A stretch of DNA of 53,600 bases from Methanosarcina sp. 2.H.T.1A.6. Lineage in GTDB: Archaea; Halobacteriota; Methanosarcinia; Methanosarcinales; Methanosarcinaceae. Shown here piece after piece: positions 17,471 to 26,397 of this stretch. Within the stretch, counting starts at the first letter, position 1, and each line of letters begins with the position of its first letter. The position numbers and the translations under genes were made by a program. The notes below the pieces were generated by a model. The model worked only from the letters and a program-made list of their open reading frames with translations, was not told the origin of the DNA and made no database searches. Where the stretch lies: NCBI RefSeq assembly GCF_000979455.1, contig NZ_JJOY01000006.1, forward strand, positions 1 to 53,600, read 5' to 3'.

Positions 17471-18508
17471 ATGAAAAAATTACCGGAAATTATAGTACCA
17501 TTAACTCGAATATATGAAATGTCCCTTGCACCCGTTATGACAAATGCGATGGTTGCGGGAGTTGAGCTTGCAATCTTTGACCAGCTAATTAAGCCTGTCC
17601 GGGCAGAAGAACTTGCTGAAAAATGCGGATTTAATGCCAAAATGACGGCAGAATATCTCAATGTACTGACTGCCTGTGGCCTTGTGATAAAAAAGGACGG
17701 GTTCTACCAGAACAGTCCAGAAGCTGAGCAATATCTGGTCACCGGCCGCCCCACCTACTATGGAGATCTTATTTTATTTGAGTATGATCGTCTGGCCATG
17801 AGCCCGAAAACGATAGCCAAAAGGGTCAAAAATGGGCCAGCCTTTACAGAAGAAGGAGGAATGAATTCTGAGGAGTTCTGGGTACGATATGCGCGGTCAA
17901 TGGCAAACTGGGAACGTTCGGGAACCGCTCAGAAGGTAGCGGATATTATCTCAGCATTGCCGGAATTTTCTTCGATGAAGAAAATGCTTGACCTCGGCGG
18001 AGGTCCAGGACTGGTGGGAATTGCAGTATTATCCCGTCATCCATCGATGGAAGGTGTAGTGTTTGATCAGCCGGCTGTAGTTAATGTCACTGAGGAGTTC
18101 GTAGCAGAGTATGGACTTTCGGATAGAATAACAACTATTGGAGGCGATTACCTTAACGACCCGCTTGGCGGTGGTTATGATCTGATCCTTGCCAGCTGTA
18201 CACTTAATTTTGCCAGGGATTGCATGGATAAGGTGGTGAAAAAGATTTATGATGCACTCAATCCAGGAGGAACCTTTGTAAGTCTTCATGATGGGCTATA
18301 TGACGAGGGCACAAAACCGTCTATCCATGTTCTCAATATGATGCCCAGCGCTCTTTCAGGGTACAATTGCAGTCTTAGAAAGGGACTTATCGTAAATTCG
18401 ATGCTCAATGCAGGGTTTCAGTCGGTACGGTCACAGACAATTAACTTTGATGCGGGTCCTTTAGATATTGATATCGCCCGAAAAAATCCAGAATGGACAG
18501 AGGATTAA
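17471..18508 (+). CDS. O-methyltransferase-like SAM methyltransferase
   Basis: A 345-residue two-domain methyltransferase like the plant/bacterial small-molecule O-methyltransferases. An N-terminal winged-helix dimerisation domain (AGVELAIFDQLIKPVRAEEL, then LNVLTACGLVIKKDGFY) precedes a Rossmann domain with MLDLGGGPGLVG as SAM loop and FDQP as the acidic motif. ATG 17471 is preferred over GTG 17462 because GGAG is then ten bases upstream. It sits between the binding protein and the permease, only about 30 bp from each neighbour, so it is cotranscribed. The catalytic His expected of true O-methyltransferases may be in SLHDGLYDEG. It might modify the transported ligand. Confidence 0.82.
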   Translation: MKKLPEIIVPLTRIYEMSLAPVMTNAMVAGVELAIFDQLIKPVRAEELAEKCGFNAKMTAEYLNVLTACGLVIKKDGFYQNSPEAEQYLVTGRPTYYGDLILFEYDRLAMSPKTIAKRVKNGPAFTEEGGMNSEEFWVRYARSMANWERSGTAQKVADIISALPEFSSMKKMLDLGGGPGLVGIAVLSRHPSMEGVVFDQPAVVNVTEEFVAEYGLSDRITTIGGDYLNDPLGGGYDLILASCTLNFARDCMDKVVKKIYDALNPGGTFVSLHDGLYDEGTKPSIHVLNMMPSALSGYNCSLRKGLIVNSMLNAGFQSVRSQTINFDAGPLDIDIARKNPEWTED

Positions 18509-18541
18509 GTGGGGATAGAGGATTAAACAGGTTGATAGCTT

Positions 18542-19627
18542 ATGGATTATGACCTACAAAAAAACATATTTCCAGAAGAAACAGGCCATATTACGGAGAG
18601 GTATTATCACTTTACCCATAAAAAAATCCTCTTTATCTTTGCTTTATGCCTGCTCATCATTGTCAGCATCGGAATCTCAGCTGCGACAGGGTCGGCCGAT
18701 GTATCTTTTGGAGATGTTTATGCCTCACTTCTTAGCAAAATATTTCCTGATATTGTCGAGAGTTCCTGGGTAGCGGATGTTTGCCTCTGGAAACTCCGGT
18801 TTCCCCGTATTTTTATGGGACTCTTTGCCGGAGTTGCCCTCGGAACAGCCGGAGCTGCGATGCAGGGAGCTTTGAAAAACCCACTTGCTGATCCGTATAT
18901 GCTCGGAATTGCGTCAGCAGCAGGATTTGGGGCAGCGATCGCGATCGTATTCGGGACCGGAATTTTTGCAGGCAAGTATCTCATTGTCGGGAACGCCTTT
19001 TTCTTCTCACTGATAGCTGCGGTGGTCATTATCGCCATTGCGGAGAGAAAAGGGGGGTCAGCAGAAGCTATGGTCCTGACCGGGATCGCTGTGATGTTTT
19101 TCTTCCAGGCGATCACGACCTTTGTAGAATATTTTGCAGAAGCGGAAGCGGTAAAAGGGGCAATGTTCTGGATGATAGGGGATCTCGGAAAAGCAAGATG
19201 GGAGGATTTCCTTTTTGTCATTCCCATTACGGTAATACTTGTTCCTGTACTTATCTGGAAGTCCTGGGATCTTAATATAATAGGGGCAGGGGATGAGAGT
19301 GCAAAGAGCCTTGGGATTAATGTCAAAAGGTTCCGGATCCTTATCATGGCAGTCTCATCACTTCTGGTTGCAGGAGTTGTTAGTTTTATTGGAGCAATAG
19401 GGTTTATCGGGCTTGTCTCGCCACATATCTGCCGGCTGATAATTGGAGGAGACAACCGTTTTCTTATTCCTTCATCCGGGCTAATGGGGGCAATCTTCCT
19501 GATAATCTCTGATTCTATTGCACGTACTGTACTCTCACCTTCAGTTATTCCCGTAGGGGTAATCACGGCATTCCTTGGTGTTCCTTTCTTTGTGTATTTG
19601 ATCATGTACGGGAGGGAGTACTGTTGA
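18542..19627 (+). CDS. FecCD-type ABC transporter permease
   Basis: A 361-residue integral membrane protein of the FecCD/BtuC family, which imports iron chelates, cobalamin or related metal complexes. It shows the family's repeated hydrophobic segments, [20 protein letters not shown], the [20 protein letters not shown] stretch, the coupling-helix region [14 protein letters not shown] and the C-terminal [11 protein letters not shown]...[14 protein letters not shown] block. Length is normal. Its stop overlaps the TTG start of the ATPase gene by four bases, so the two are translationally coupled. Confidence 0.92.
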   Translation: MDYDLQKNIFPEETGHITERYYHFTHKKILFIFALCLLIIVSIGISAATGSADVSFGDVYASLLSKIFPDIVESSWVADVCLWKLRFPRIFMGLFAGVALGTAGAAMQGALKNPLADPYMLGIASAAGFGAAIAIVFGTGIFAGKYLIVGNAFFFSLIAAVVIIAIAERKGGSAEAMVLTGIAVMFFFQAITTFVEYFAEAEAVKGAMFWMIGDLGKARWEDFLFVIPITVILVPVLIWKSWDLNIIGAGDESAKSLGINVKRFRILIMAVSSLLVAGVVSFIGAIGFIGLVSPHICRLIIGGDNRFLIPSSGLMGAIFLIISDSIARTVLSPSVIPVGVITAFLGVPFFVYLIMYGREYC

Positions 19628-20391
19628 AGCTCTCTATCGATGGAGTCAAGCTCTCGTATGCTTCAGTGCCTGTGCTACATGGGATTTCAATGGAGTTTTG
19701 TGAACCGTGTGTGGTTGGTATAATAGGGCCGAACGGCGCTGGAAAAAGCACGCTGCTCCGTTGCATCAACAATGTCCTTAAACCAAAGAGTGGTTGGGTT
19801 TGTTTTAACGGGCAGAATACTCATGACATGGACGCGATAGAAATCGCTCGAAATTTCGGCTATGTACCCCAGGAGTTTTCTACCACCTTTCAGGCAACTG
19901 TTTTTGACACGGTACTTATGGGCCGCCGTCCGTTTTCGTCCTGGAGGATCAGCAGGGATGATGTTGAGATCGCTGCCGGAGCTATCAAGATGCTGAACCT
20001 TGAACAGGTTTCACTCCGTTACAATTCGGAACTCTCCGGCGGCCAGCAGCAGCGAGTAATGATCGCCCGAGCACTCGCCCAGAATAGCCGGGTGCTCCTC
20101 CTTGACGAGCCGACTTCTAAACTGGACATAAGGAACCAGCTTGAAGTGATGGATATCATCCGCGCCCTTGTAGAAAAACAGGACCTGCTTTCTATTCTTG
20201 TAATCCATGACCTCAACCTTGCTTCCAGGTACTCAGATAAGCTCATCATGCTCAAAGAAGGGAAGATATTCGCAGCAGGAGATCCTGTTTCTGTCCTGAC
20301 GCAGGATAATATCAGAGCGGTCTATGATGTTGAGGCTGCTGTGGTGCTCGAGGATAATCTGCCGCATATCATTCCGAAAAGACCGATATAA
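19624..20391 (+). CDS. Metal-chelate ABC transporter ATPase
   Basis: A 255-residue ATPase partner of the upstream FecCD permease. Walker A is GPNGAGKST (35-43), the signature LSGGQQQR (137-144), Walker B VLLLDEP (157-163), followed by the switch His in VIHDLN. It starts at TTG, overlapping the permease stop, with GGAGGGAG as ribosome site. It is the last gene of operon 1; the next gene is convergent. FepC/BtuD-like; the ligand cannot be read from the ATPase. Confidence 0.92.
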   Translation: MKLSIDGVKLSYASVPVLHGISMEFCEPCVVGIIGPNGAGKSTLLRCINNVLKPKSGWVCFNGQNTHDMDAIEIARNFGYVPQEFSTTFQATVFDTVLMGRRPFSSWRISRDDVEIAAGAIKMLNLEQVSLRYNSELSGGQQQRVMIARALAQNSRVLLLDEPTSKLDIRNQLEVMDIIRALVEKQDLLSILVIHDLNLASRYSDKLIMLKEGKIFAAGDPVSVLTQDNIRAVYDVEAAVVLEDNLPHIIPKRPI

Positions 20392-20521
20392 ATCTAAATA
20401 CTGTGAAACGTTCCAAATACTGGAAATTACATTAGATGAGTAAAAGTTCATGTTAAACCGAGTTTTACATCCAGTTTATGGCCTGAGGATATCAAAATCT
20501 CTATGACTAAACATAAAACTG

Positions 20522-20637
20522 GGTCGTGGGGGGTGAGTTACTGAAAACCAATATCCCTTAAATCTTTCTATATTTATTTCAAACATGGAGTATGTGCTCG
20601 TTTTTTCAGATTTGATCAATGACTCACCCCCACCACC
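20522..20637. repeat. Inverted-repeat element, MITE-like
   Basis: GGGGGTGAGT at 20529-20538 faces ACTCACCCCC at 20622-20631, and inside them CTGAAAA (20541-20547) faces TTTTCAG (20603-20609). Both ends read inward as roughly GTGGGGGTGAGTYAYTGA. The size, lack of an ORF and paired ends fit a miniature element; a large hairpin RNA or bidirectional terminator is the alternative. Confidence 0.5.
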
Positions 20638-20714
20638 GAAAACTGGCCGAATGTTTTACTGGCCGAATGTTTTATTAGAAGCTTTTTAAGAAAGTTTCTT
20701 CAAACAAATGATGA

Positions 20715-20757
20715 CCTATAGCAGGGATATGCTATAGGCAGGAGAATTTTTTGATGC
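20715..20757. other. Hairpin followed by T-run
   Basis: CCTATAGC and GCTATAGG form a perfect 8-bp stem with an 8-base loop, followed on the plus strand by CAGGAGAATTTTTTG. It has the form of a plus-strand intrinsic terminator but lies 320 bp beyond the end of operon 1, so it may end a long 3' UTR. Confidence 0.4.
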
Positions 20758-20794
20758 TTTCGGTTGAAAATACCCTCATTAATGATTTTCCAGT

Positions 20795-22021
20795 TTATGT
20801 TTCCACTCCCCAGTCCATCAACTGGGCCGAACGAAGCTGTATCGCTGTATCACGATCAACACCATAAACGTCCTGATAAAACGAAAGTATCCACTCATTC
20901 AGGTCGATGTCCTCAAATTTTTCAGGATATGCAGCCTTTGCGATAACCATTAGATCGATAGGATATTCCAGACGCTTTGCACTGTTTCTGGGAGTATAGG
21001 GAAGAGAGACAACTCTGTGATTTTTAACAGCCTGGAGTTCGCGAAGGTTTTTATAATAGGAAGCCTCGTATAGTTCCTCAGGAGGTGCATAGTGTGCCGC
21101 AGTACCGATTACAATGACATCGGGGTCCATCGCCAAGACCTTTTCGGCGCTGACCACCTCAAAGGAACCCAGATCAGAGCGAAAAGCGTTTTTTGCATTG
21201 ACAACATCTTCTATCATATACGACTCTGTCGTCTTCAGGCCCCAGGCTATACCGGCTGAGGTCTGTGTACGGTGCATGGGAGAGAGGCCTAACACCAGCA
21301 CATCAGGTTTTTCCTCATCAGAAATGTTCTGCGTCCTTTCTCGGATCATTTCCTGTCTGGACTCGAGTTTAGAGGCGATTCTATCAGCTTCCTCCTCTTT
21401 TCCAAATACTTCTCCTATGATGTGGATTTCATCCGAAATAGCCGTTGGGCTGGAGTTTTCATAACAATTGGGGCTATAAAGAACGATAAGAGGGATCCCA
21501 AGAGATTCGATTGTCTGGATAGTCTTCTGCGCATTATTGTCCTCACCAGCTGGGAATGCAGAGTCCCCTAAGCGAATGATGACTATATCAGGTTTAACAG
21601 AAGCTAGAGTCTCATAGTTCATAGCCACACCATAATCCGTTACCAGAGGGAGGTTTTTTAAATCTGGTGAAAGAGTCAGAGCAACGTGTTTCCCTCCACT
21701 CACCGTGACATTCGAGCCGTTATCGGCCGGATAAGAAAAATCTCCTTCATACTGAAGACCTTTTGAACCAAGGCCGACGAGCGTATCTTTAACACCGAGG
21801 ACCACCATCATTTCCTCCACCAGGCCATCGGAGACGGTAACTACCCGCTCGATGTTGACAGGCACCTTTACCTCAACTCCTCGGCTGTCGACCACAGTCC
21901 GGTACTCATTTTCGGTTACGTTTTTGTCCTCTGTAGTATGCATAGGAGACTGTATGCATCCTGCGACAGCCGTCGCAAGGAGAAGAATCAGGCCCAATAT
22001 AAGCAGGAATTGCCGTCGCAT
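20795..22021 (-). CDS. Metal-chelate ABC transporter, substrate-binding lipoprotein
   Basis: A 408-residue TroA-fold binding protein, last gene of operon 2. The signal sequence ends in a lipobox, ATAVAGC with Cys22, so it should be lipid-anchored outside the membrane, unlike its counterpart in operon 1. The binding domain opens YRTVVDSRGVEVKVPVNIER and contains KPDIVIIRLGDS, VLVLGLSPMHRT and AKSFRS-type segments around LGSFEVVSAEKVLAMDPDVI. Ribosome site GGAGGAA. It follows the ATPase gene after 36 bp. Ligand unknown. Confidence 0.87.
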   Translation of the reverse strand: MRRQFLLILGLILLLATAVAGCIQSPMHTTEDKNVTENEYRTVVDSRGVEVKVPVNIERVVTVSDGLVEEMMVVLGVKDTLVGLGSKGLQYEGDFSYPADNGSNVTVSGGKHVALTLSPDLKNLPLVTDYGVAMNYETLASVKPDIVIIRLGDSAFPAGEDNNAQKTIQTIESLGIPLIVLYSPNCYENSSPTAISDEIHIIGEVFGKEEEADRIASKLESRQEMIRERTQNISDEEKPDVLVLGLSPMHRTQTSAGIAWGLKTTESYMIEDVVNAKNAFRSDLGSFEVVSAEKVLAMDPDVIVIGTAAHYAPPEELYEASYYKNLRELQAVKNHRVVSLPYTPRNSAKRLEYPIDLMVIAKAAYPEKFEDIDLNEWILSFYQDVYGVDRDTAIQLRSAQLMDWGVET

Positions 22022-22057
22022 TCCTATTCCTCCTGCTCGATCTGATAGTTTATTACT

Positions 22058-22930
22058 TTATAGTTCAAGTTTATCATGTCCAATGTCATAATCTATTCTC
22101 CGTATCGTGTTTTGTCCTACATGCTGATTGCAGGTATTCAAATGGTTTTTTCCATTTTTCCAGGTCTGCAGGCCTGCGGGCATGACTATCCTGACCCCTT
22201 CTACCGTCTGTACAGTGCAGGTATTATGGTAAATTTGGCCAAGGGTCTGCTCGTTTATCACCTCGGCAGGATCACCGTCAGCAATTACTCCGCTATTCCC
22301 GACTACGATAACGCGGTCGCAGAACCAGGCGACGTGATTCGGGTCGTGACTGCAGGCGATGATGGTCCTGCCGCTTTCTACGATTTTGCGCATAATCTTC
22401 CATATCCGCATCTGATTCTGGAAATCAAGAGCTGAAGTAGGTTCATCAAGAAACATCAGTGGAGTGTCCTGGGCAATGGACCTAGCCATCAGTACCATCT
22501 GGCGCTGGCCTCCTGAAAGTTGGGAGTAGGGCCGCTCCGCAAGATCAGCTATGCCAAGAGTATCGAGGGCATCTATCGCGATCATTCTGTCACGATGGGG
22601 GATGCCAAAAATTCCTCCGAGGTGCGGAGTTCTCCCCATAAGGACTATTTCATTTACAAGGTAAGGAAAGGGAGGTTTGTGCTCCTGCGGGACATATGTC
22701 ACTATTTTTGCCATTTCCCTGATCGAAAGCTTCGATACGTCACGGCCGCACATGTGAACCGTACCCTGTTTGAGCTTGAGGAAATTGAGACAACACTTAA
22801 ACAGCGTAGTTTTTCCTGATCCGTTAGGTCCGAATAACCCGCAAAGTTCTCCTTCCCTGACATGAAAAGAGATGCCATTTAGAACGGGAACTGCCCCATA
22901 GCTGAAATGTAGATCACGGACACGAAGCAT
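22058..22930 (-). CDS. Metal-chelate ABC transporter ATPase
   Basis: A 290-residue ATPase. Counting from ATG 22930, Walker A is GPNGSGKTT (34-42), signature LSGGQRQM (139-146), Walker B MFLDEP, with the switch His in ACSHDPNH. The frame is open upstream, but ATG 22930 is chosen because it lies five bases after the permease stop, has GGGTGA as ribosome site and begins at the normal first strand (LRVRDLHFSYG). The C terminus carries about 25 extra polar residues after the usual end. It is the partner of the permease immediately upstream. Confidence 0.9.
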   Translation of the reverse strand: MLRVRDLHFSYGAVPVLNGISFHVREGELCGLFGPNGSGKTTLFKCCLNFLKLKQGTVHMCGRDVSKLSIREMAKIVTYVPQEHKPPFPYLVNEIVLMGRTPHLGGIFGIPHRDRMIAIDALDTLGIADLAERPYSQLSGGQRQMVLMARSIAQDTPLMFLDEPTSALDFQNQMRIWKIMRKIVESGRTIIACSHDPNHVAWFCDRVIVVGNSGVIADGDPAEVINEQTLGQIYHNTCTVQTVEGVRIVMPAGLQTWKNGKNHLNTCNQHVGQNTIRRIDYDIGHDKLEL

Positions 22931-22935
22931 AAGAC

Positions 22936-24015
22936 TCACCCAAACATGCCTCTTCCCTTGCTCCTGAGCAGATAGCAAAGATATGGTGCCCCCAGGACAG
23001 AAGTGATTATGCCTACTGGAATCTCTGAGGAAGTCAGTATCCTTGCGAGGGTGTCGGAGACAATTACATACATCCCCCCCATCATAAAAGATGCAGGGAT
23101 GACATACCTGTTGTCAGGCCCAAGCAGGATCCGCGAGGCATGCGGCATCATGAGACCTACCCATGCGATAATTCCTACTAGTGAGACCGAAAAGGCTGTA
23201 AGGGCGGTTGCAACTGCTATGGCTATAAATTTGTACCTTTCAGGATTAACGCCAAGAGACCTGGCCTCTTCGTCACCCATAGAAAGGATATTCAGTTTCC
23301 ACCCCATAGCCAGCAGAATGAGGAAACCTGCGATGGAGACCGGAGCAAGGAGAATAATGTCATCCCAGGTCGCATAATAGAACCCGCCCATTAACCAGAA
23401 GACAATCTCGCGCAATGCCGAATCATCAGAAAGGTATTTGAGCAACGAAACAAATGCCGTAAAGATCGAACCTATGATAACGCCCGCAAGGATGAGAGTG
23501 AAGATTGGAGTCTCACCCTGTACCCTTGCAAGAAGATAAGCGAAAGTGACTGCAAGCGCCCCGAAACAAAATGCTGAAAGCTGGATCGAGACACCGATAA
23601 TCGGATAAACGATCGAAAGAGCAGCGCCGAATGCAGCACCGGAAGAGGCACCGAGAATATATGGTTCAACCAGAGGATTGCGGAAAACACTCTGGTAGAC
23701 GGTACCAGCGATAGCTAGCGACCCTCCTATCAGGAAAGAAAGGATAATTCGAGGGATTCGAAGATCCCAGATTACTATGTTATGTAGAGAAGGAATAGTA
23801 GAGATATCTCCGAAAGTCAGGTGCGTGATGATTGTGTATATGCTATCGGTAATAGAAATGTAGTAATTTCCCATCATAACAGCGATACTGACCATCGCTA
23901 TGAGCACAATTCCCAGCATCACAAGAATACCAATTTTTCGTAATTCAGAAAAATTATAGATTCTCTTGTAGTCCAGAGTGGGGAGGAAATCTTTTATTGA
24001 GGTCGATGCGGTCAT
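22936..24015 (-). CDS. FecCD-type ABC transporter permease
   Basis: A 359-residue FecCD/BtuC-family permease of operon 2: IWDLRIPRIILSFLIGGSLA, then NPLVEPYILGASSGAAFGAA, the coupling region GDEEARSLGVNPERYK and LMMPHASRILLGPDNRYVIP. About ten hydrophobic helices are expected and the length is normal. It starts with a good GGAG site and is followed after five bases by the ATPase gene. It is clearly related to, but not a recent duplicate of, the operon 1 permease. Confidence 0.92.
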   Translation of the reverse strand: MTASTSIKDFLPTLDYKRIYNFSELRKIGILVMLGIVLIAMVSIAVMMGNYYISITDSIYTIITHLTFGDISTIPSLHNIVIWDLRIPRIILSFLIGGSLAIAGTVYQSVFRNPLVEPYILGASSGAAFGAALSIVYPIIGVSIQLSAFCFGALAVTFAYLLARVQGETPIFTLILAGVIIGSIFTAFVSLLKYLSDDSALREIVFWLMGGFYYATWDDIILLAPVSIAGFLILLAMGWKLNILSMGDEEARSLGVNPERYKFIAIAVATALTAFSVSLVGIIAWVGLMMPHASRILLGPDNRYVIPASFMMGGMYVIVSDTLARILTSSEIPVGIITSVLGAPYLCYLLRSKGRGMFG

Positions 24016-24056
24016 CTTCTACTCCTGTTATATATCCAATTCAAGAAGTACTCGGA

Positions 24057-24680
24057 TTACTTTTGATAGCTTTTCTTGAACTGAATCATGTAATTATAAC
24101 CCAAATCTGTCAGTTTTATCTTTTCAAAACCATATTTCGTTATTAAATCTTCCAGTTCTTCAGGTGACAAACGCATGTGAAGCGGAGGGCCAAAAGACAG
24201 CTCTTCTTTTTTGCATTCGATAATTGCCAGGCGTCCATCGGGTTTTAAAACTCGGTAGATCTCACTGAATATTATATTACTGTCTTTAACCAGATCAAGA
24301 GAGTGCAGTACTGTAGAAATAAAATAAACATTGATATAGCCTTCGTCAATTGATAATGGTTTGGTAATATCTGTAACCATTCCTACGATATTCGTTAATT
24401 CTTCCAGATCAGCTTTTTTTGTCAGATCATCAATTAGATCCTGCCATCTATCCAGTGCGTACACTATCCCGGAATTCCCGACAATTTTTGAGGCCCAAAT
24501 TGCATAGTCTCCTGGTCCACAGCCCATATCAAGAAAATAGTCTCCAGCTTTCAGTTTCAGTTCGCTAAAAATTAAATTCGGATCGTGCATCCAGAAACTG
24601 CTTCGGCCATGCCTTTGTTTGTTTTCTCTACGAGTGGGATCAGGGTCACATTCTTTTTTACATGTTTTTATGTTCTTCAT
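24057..24680 (-). CDS. Class I SAM methyltransferase in transporter operon
   Basis: A 207-residue methyltransferase with SAM loop FLDMGCGPGDYA, acidic YALDRW and the post-motif GRLAIIECKKEE (Methyltransf_11/UbiE type). ATG 24680 is preferred: it overlaps the end of the CooC-like gene by 23 bases, has GGAG about 11 bases upstream and begins with a short Lys/Cys-rich stretch (KNIKTCKKEC). The permease start is 42 bp beyond its stop. Its place between a metallochaperone-type ATPase and a metal-chelate permease suggests it acts on the chelate or cofactor, though the substrate is unknown. Confidence 0.8.
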   Translation of the reverse strand: MKNIKTCKKECDPDPTRRENKQRHGRSSFWMHDPNLIFSELKLKAGDYFLDMGCGPGDYAIWASKIVGNSGIVYALDRWQDLIDDLTKKADLEELTNIVGMVTDITKPLSIDEGYINVYFISTVLHSLDLVKDSNIIFSEIYRVLKPDGRLAIIECKKEELSFGPPLHMRLSPEELEDLITKYGFEKIKLTDLGYNYMIQFKKSYQK

Positions 24681-25464
24681 ATCCGCATTTCTCCGCAAGA
24701 GTCTGTAAGATATGCTGAATTTCAGTGTGACCTGCCATAATCTCTTCACCCCTTAGCCCTGCAAGTAAAAGAGAAGGATCTGCTGGAACAGCTGCAATGA
24801 CTGTATGCCTGTTGCCCACGGTTTCTCGCATGAATTGTTCGTTTGATTCGTCGACTTTGTTCAGGATAAAGAATATCGGTTTGCGAATGCTGCTACTTAA
24901 ATCGGCTATCTTTTCGGACAGTTTAAGGGATTCGTAAGAGGGGTCAATTACCATGAGAACAGCATCTACACTCTTTTCAATACCCCTTCCGAAATGTTCG
25001 ATGCCTGCCTCAGTATCAACAATGACAACTTCGCCATTGTTCAATCTCAACTTTTCGATAAATTCTTTTACCAGCATTCCCATTGAACAGGCGCATCCTT
25101 CTCCAACTTCGTGTATCTTTCCTATGGCAAGGAGTTTCGCTTCCCCGTTCTTCGAAAGATATGCCGCAGGAATGTCAGCAAAACTTAATTCCTCCTCAAA
25201 AAAAGAGACCGAATCCCAGTCAGGTGCTGCTTGCATTATTTTCTCAAGGACAGCACCTTTGCCGCCGAAATACTCCATGAAATCAGGAGGAAGATTGACT
25301 CCCAATTGCCTGTGAAGGCCAAAGTTCGATTCATCGGTATCGATGACAAGAACGGAATTTCCATTTTCTACGAGAGTCTTTGCAAGGAGAGCTGCAATGG
25401 TACTCTTACCACTTCCTCCTTTTCCACATATAGCGAGTTTGTATGCATTTTTATTACTCTTCAT
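24658..25464 (-). CDS. CooC-like nickel-insertion-type ATPase
   Basis: A 268-residue P-loop ATPase of the SIMIBI/MinD class, first gene of operon 2. The deviant Walker A KGGSGKST is at 15-22, IDTDESNFGL at 41-50, and VDTEAGIEHFGRG follows, which is the CooC signature. Cys123 and Cys125 (GCACSMG) match the CxC pair that bridges a metal ion across the dimer in characterised CooC. CooC family members load nickel into CO dehydrogenase with ATP hydrolysis. No CODH gene is in the window; the link to a metal-chelate importer suggests a metal-handling role, specific metal unproven. Confidence 0.85.
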   Translation of the reverse strand: MKSNKNAYKLAICGKGGSGKSTIAALLAKTLVENGNSVLVIDTDESNFGLHRQLGVNLPPDFMEYFGGKGAVLEKIMQAAPDWDSVSFFEEELSFADIPAAYLSKNGEAKLLAIGKIHEVGEGCACSMGMLVKEFIEKLRLNNGEVVIVDTEAGIEHFGRGIEKSVDAVLMVIDPSYESLKLSEKIADLSSSIRKPIFFILNKVDESNEQFMRETVGNRHTVIAAVPADPSLLLAGLRGEEIMAGHTEIQHILQTLAEKCGYEEHKNM

Positions 25465-26340
25465 ATTTTATTCTCCAAGATTTCAACAAGTTCTGTTTTG
25501 TTCATGTTTTCACAGTGACAGAAGTATCCCAGCGAATATTTTCCATTTCGTTAGGCCGTTTTATGGCTAGTGTCTAGAAAATTTAGTTCTGTGTCCTCGG
25601 AATTAAGAAAGGGACTATGGATGATGTATTGTCTAAACATTAAAGCCCAGTAATTAAATTGCCATGACACTAGTTCGCCAGGCTTGTTTGAATTTAAATT
25701 TCTGCATTAACATCTCTTTAGTGATACAATAAGAATACTAATAATCTTAAATGATATATTTAGTATTCTTATTATAAGAATACTAACTACTTAATAATAA
25801 CTTCTATTTATGTTTTATTATTTGAAATGCATATCTTAATATTTAGAAGGAGAATTTAATTCAAGCAGAAAAAAACTTACAGAAAAAATAACCCTCTCAA
25901 TGAGATATGAATGCAAATGTCACCTATATATTACAGGTTTTGCCAGGCATGTTTCAGGTATTGTCAGGCTCAAAAGAAAACCTAGAGAGCCAGACTGTTA
26001 TTGTATCATACTTGCTGACAAAATTTAAATTTAGATCAAGTCTTTTTTTAACTGGATTGCTTCCGCAATATATGTCTTTGAAGAAGAGAATAATCAGCGT
26101 CTATTGATTTTGAAGAGATTTGAAATCCATCAAAAGCATTCTTTTTTATGCATCATTGAATGATTTGATGAGCTAATGCCAAAGATCAAAAAGCTTATAA
26201 ATCTCTTATTTTTGAGTGGCCGATCAAAAACCTGAAAGCTAGAGAATCGTCACCAAAAAAGGATCAGGGATGAGTCGCACCGGCTTAATCAATGATACTT
26301 TTTCTGCCTGTGAAGCCTGAATCATTCCACCACTGAATGA
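25465..26340. other. Intergenic region with operon 2 promoter
   Basis: About 880 bp with no convincing gene. It holds the dyad and TATA-like promoter of operon 2 (25731-25785). A 66-codon open frame at 25907-26107 shows no ribosome site or recognisable sequence. AAAAGCTTATAAATC near 26189 resembles a plus-strand TATA box with no gene after it. Confidence 0.45.
25731..25785 (-). promoter_or_regulatory. Shared dyad operator upstream of transporter operon 2
   Basis: TAGTATTCTT (25761-25770) and AAGAATACTA (25776-25785) form an almost perfect palindrome with core TATTCT-N7-AGAATA (25764-25782). A third half-site AAGAATACTA lies at 25731-25740. On the minus strand AAATATATC, a likely TATA box, sits between them. 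The core matches the one before operon 1 in arms and spacing. Confidence 0.65.
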
Positions 26341-26397
26341 GCAAAGACTGACATACTCCCACGGCTAAAGCCTGTGTGGTTCTCCGGTTAACTGGAT

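Larger units (their letters stand above)
20392..20794. other. Intergenic region between convergent operons
   Basis: No gene. It contains a 120-bp inverted-repeat element (20522-20637) and a separate 8-bp hairpin followed by T6 (20715-20757), both listed separately. Confidence 0.5.

Noticed and set aside
18718-19605. 295-codon antisense open frame opposite the FecCD permease
   Set aside because: A shadow frame of a hydrophobic, GC-biased membrane-protein gene; the plus-strand product is unmistakable.
25907-26107. 66-codon open frame in the long intergenic region
   Set aside because: No ribosome site, no recognisable sequence, and composition like the surrounding AT-rich spacer.
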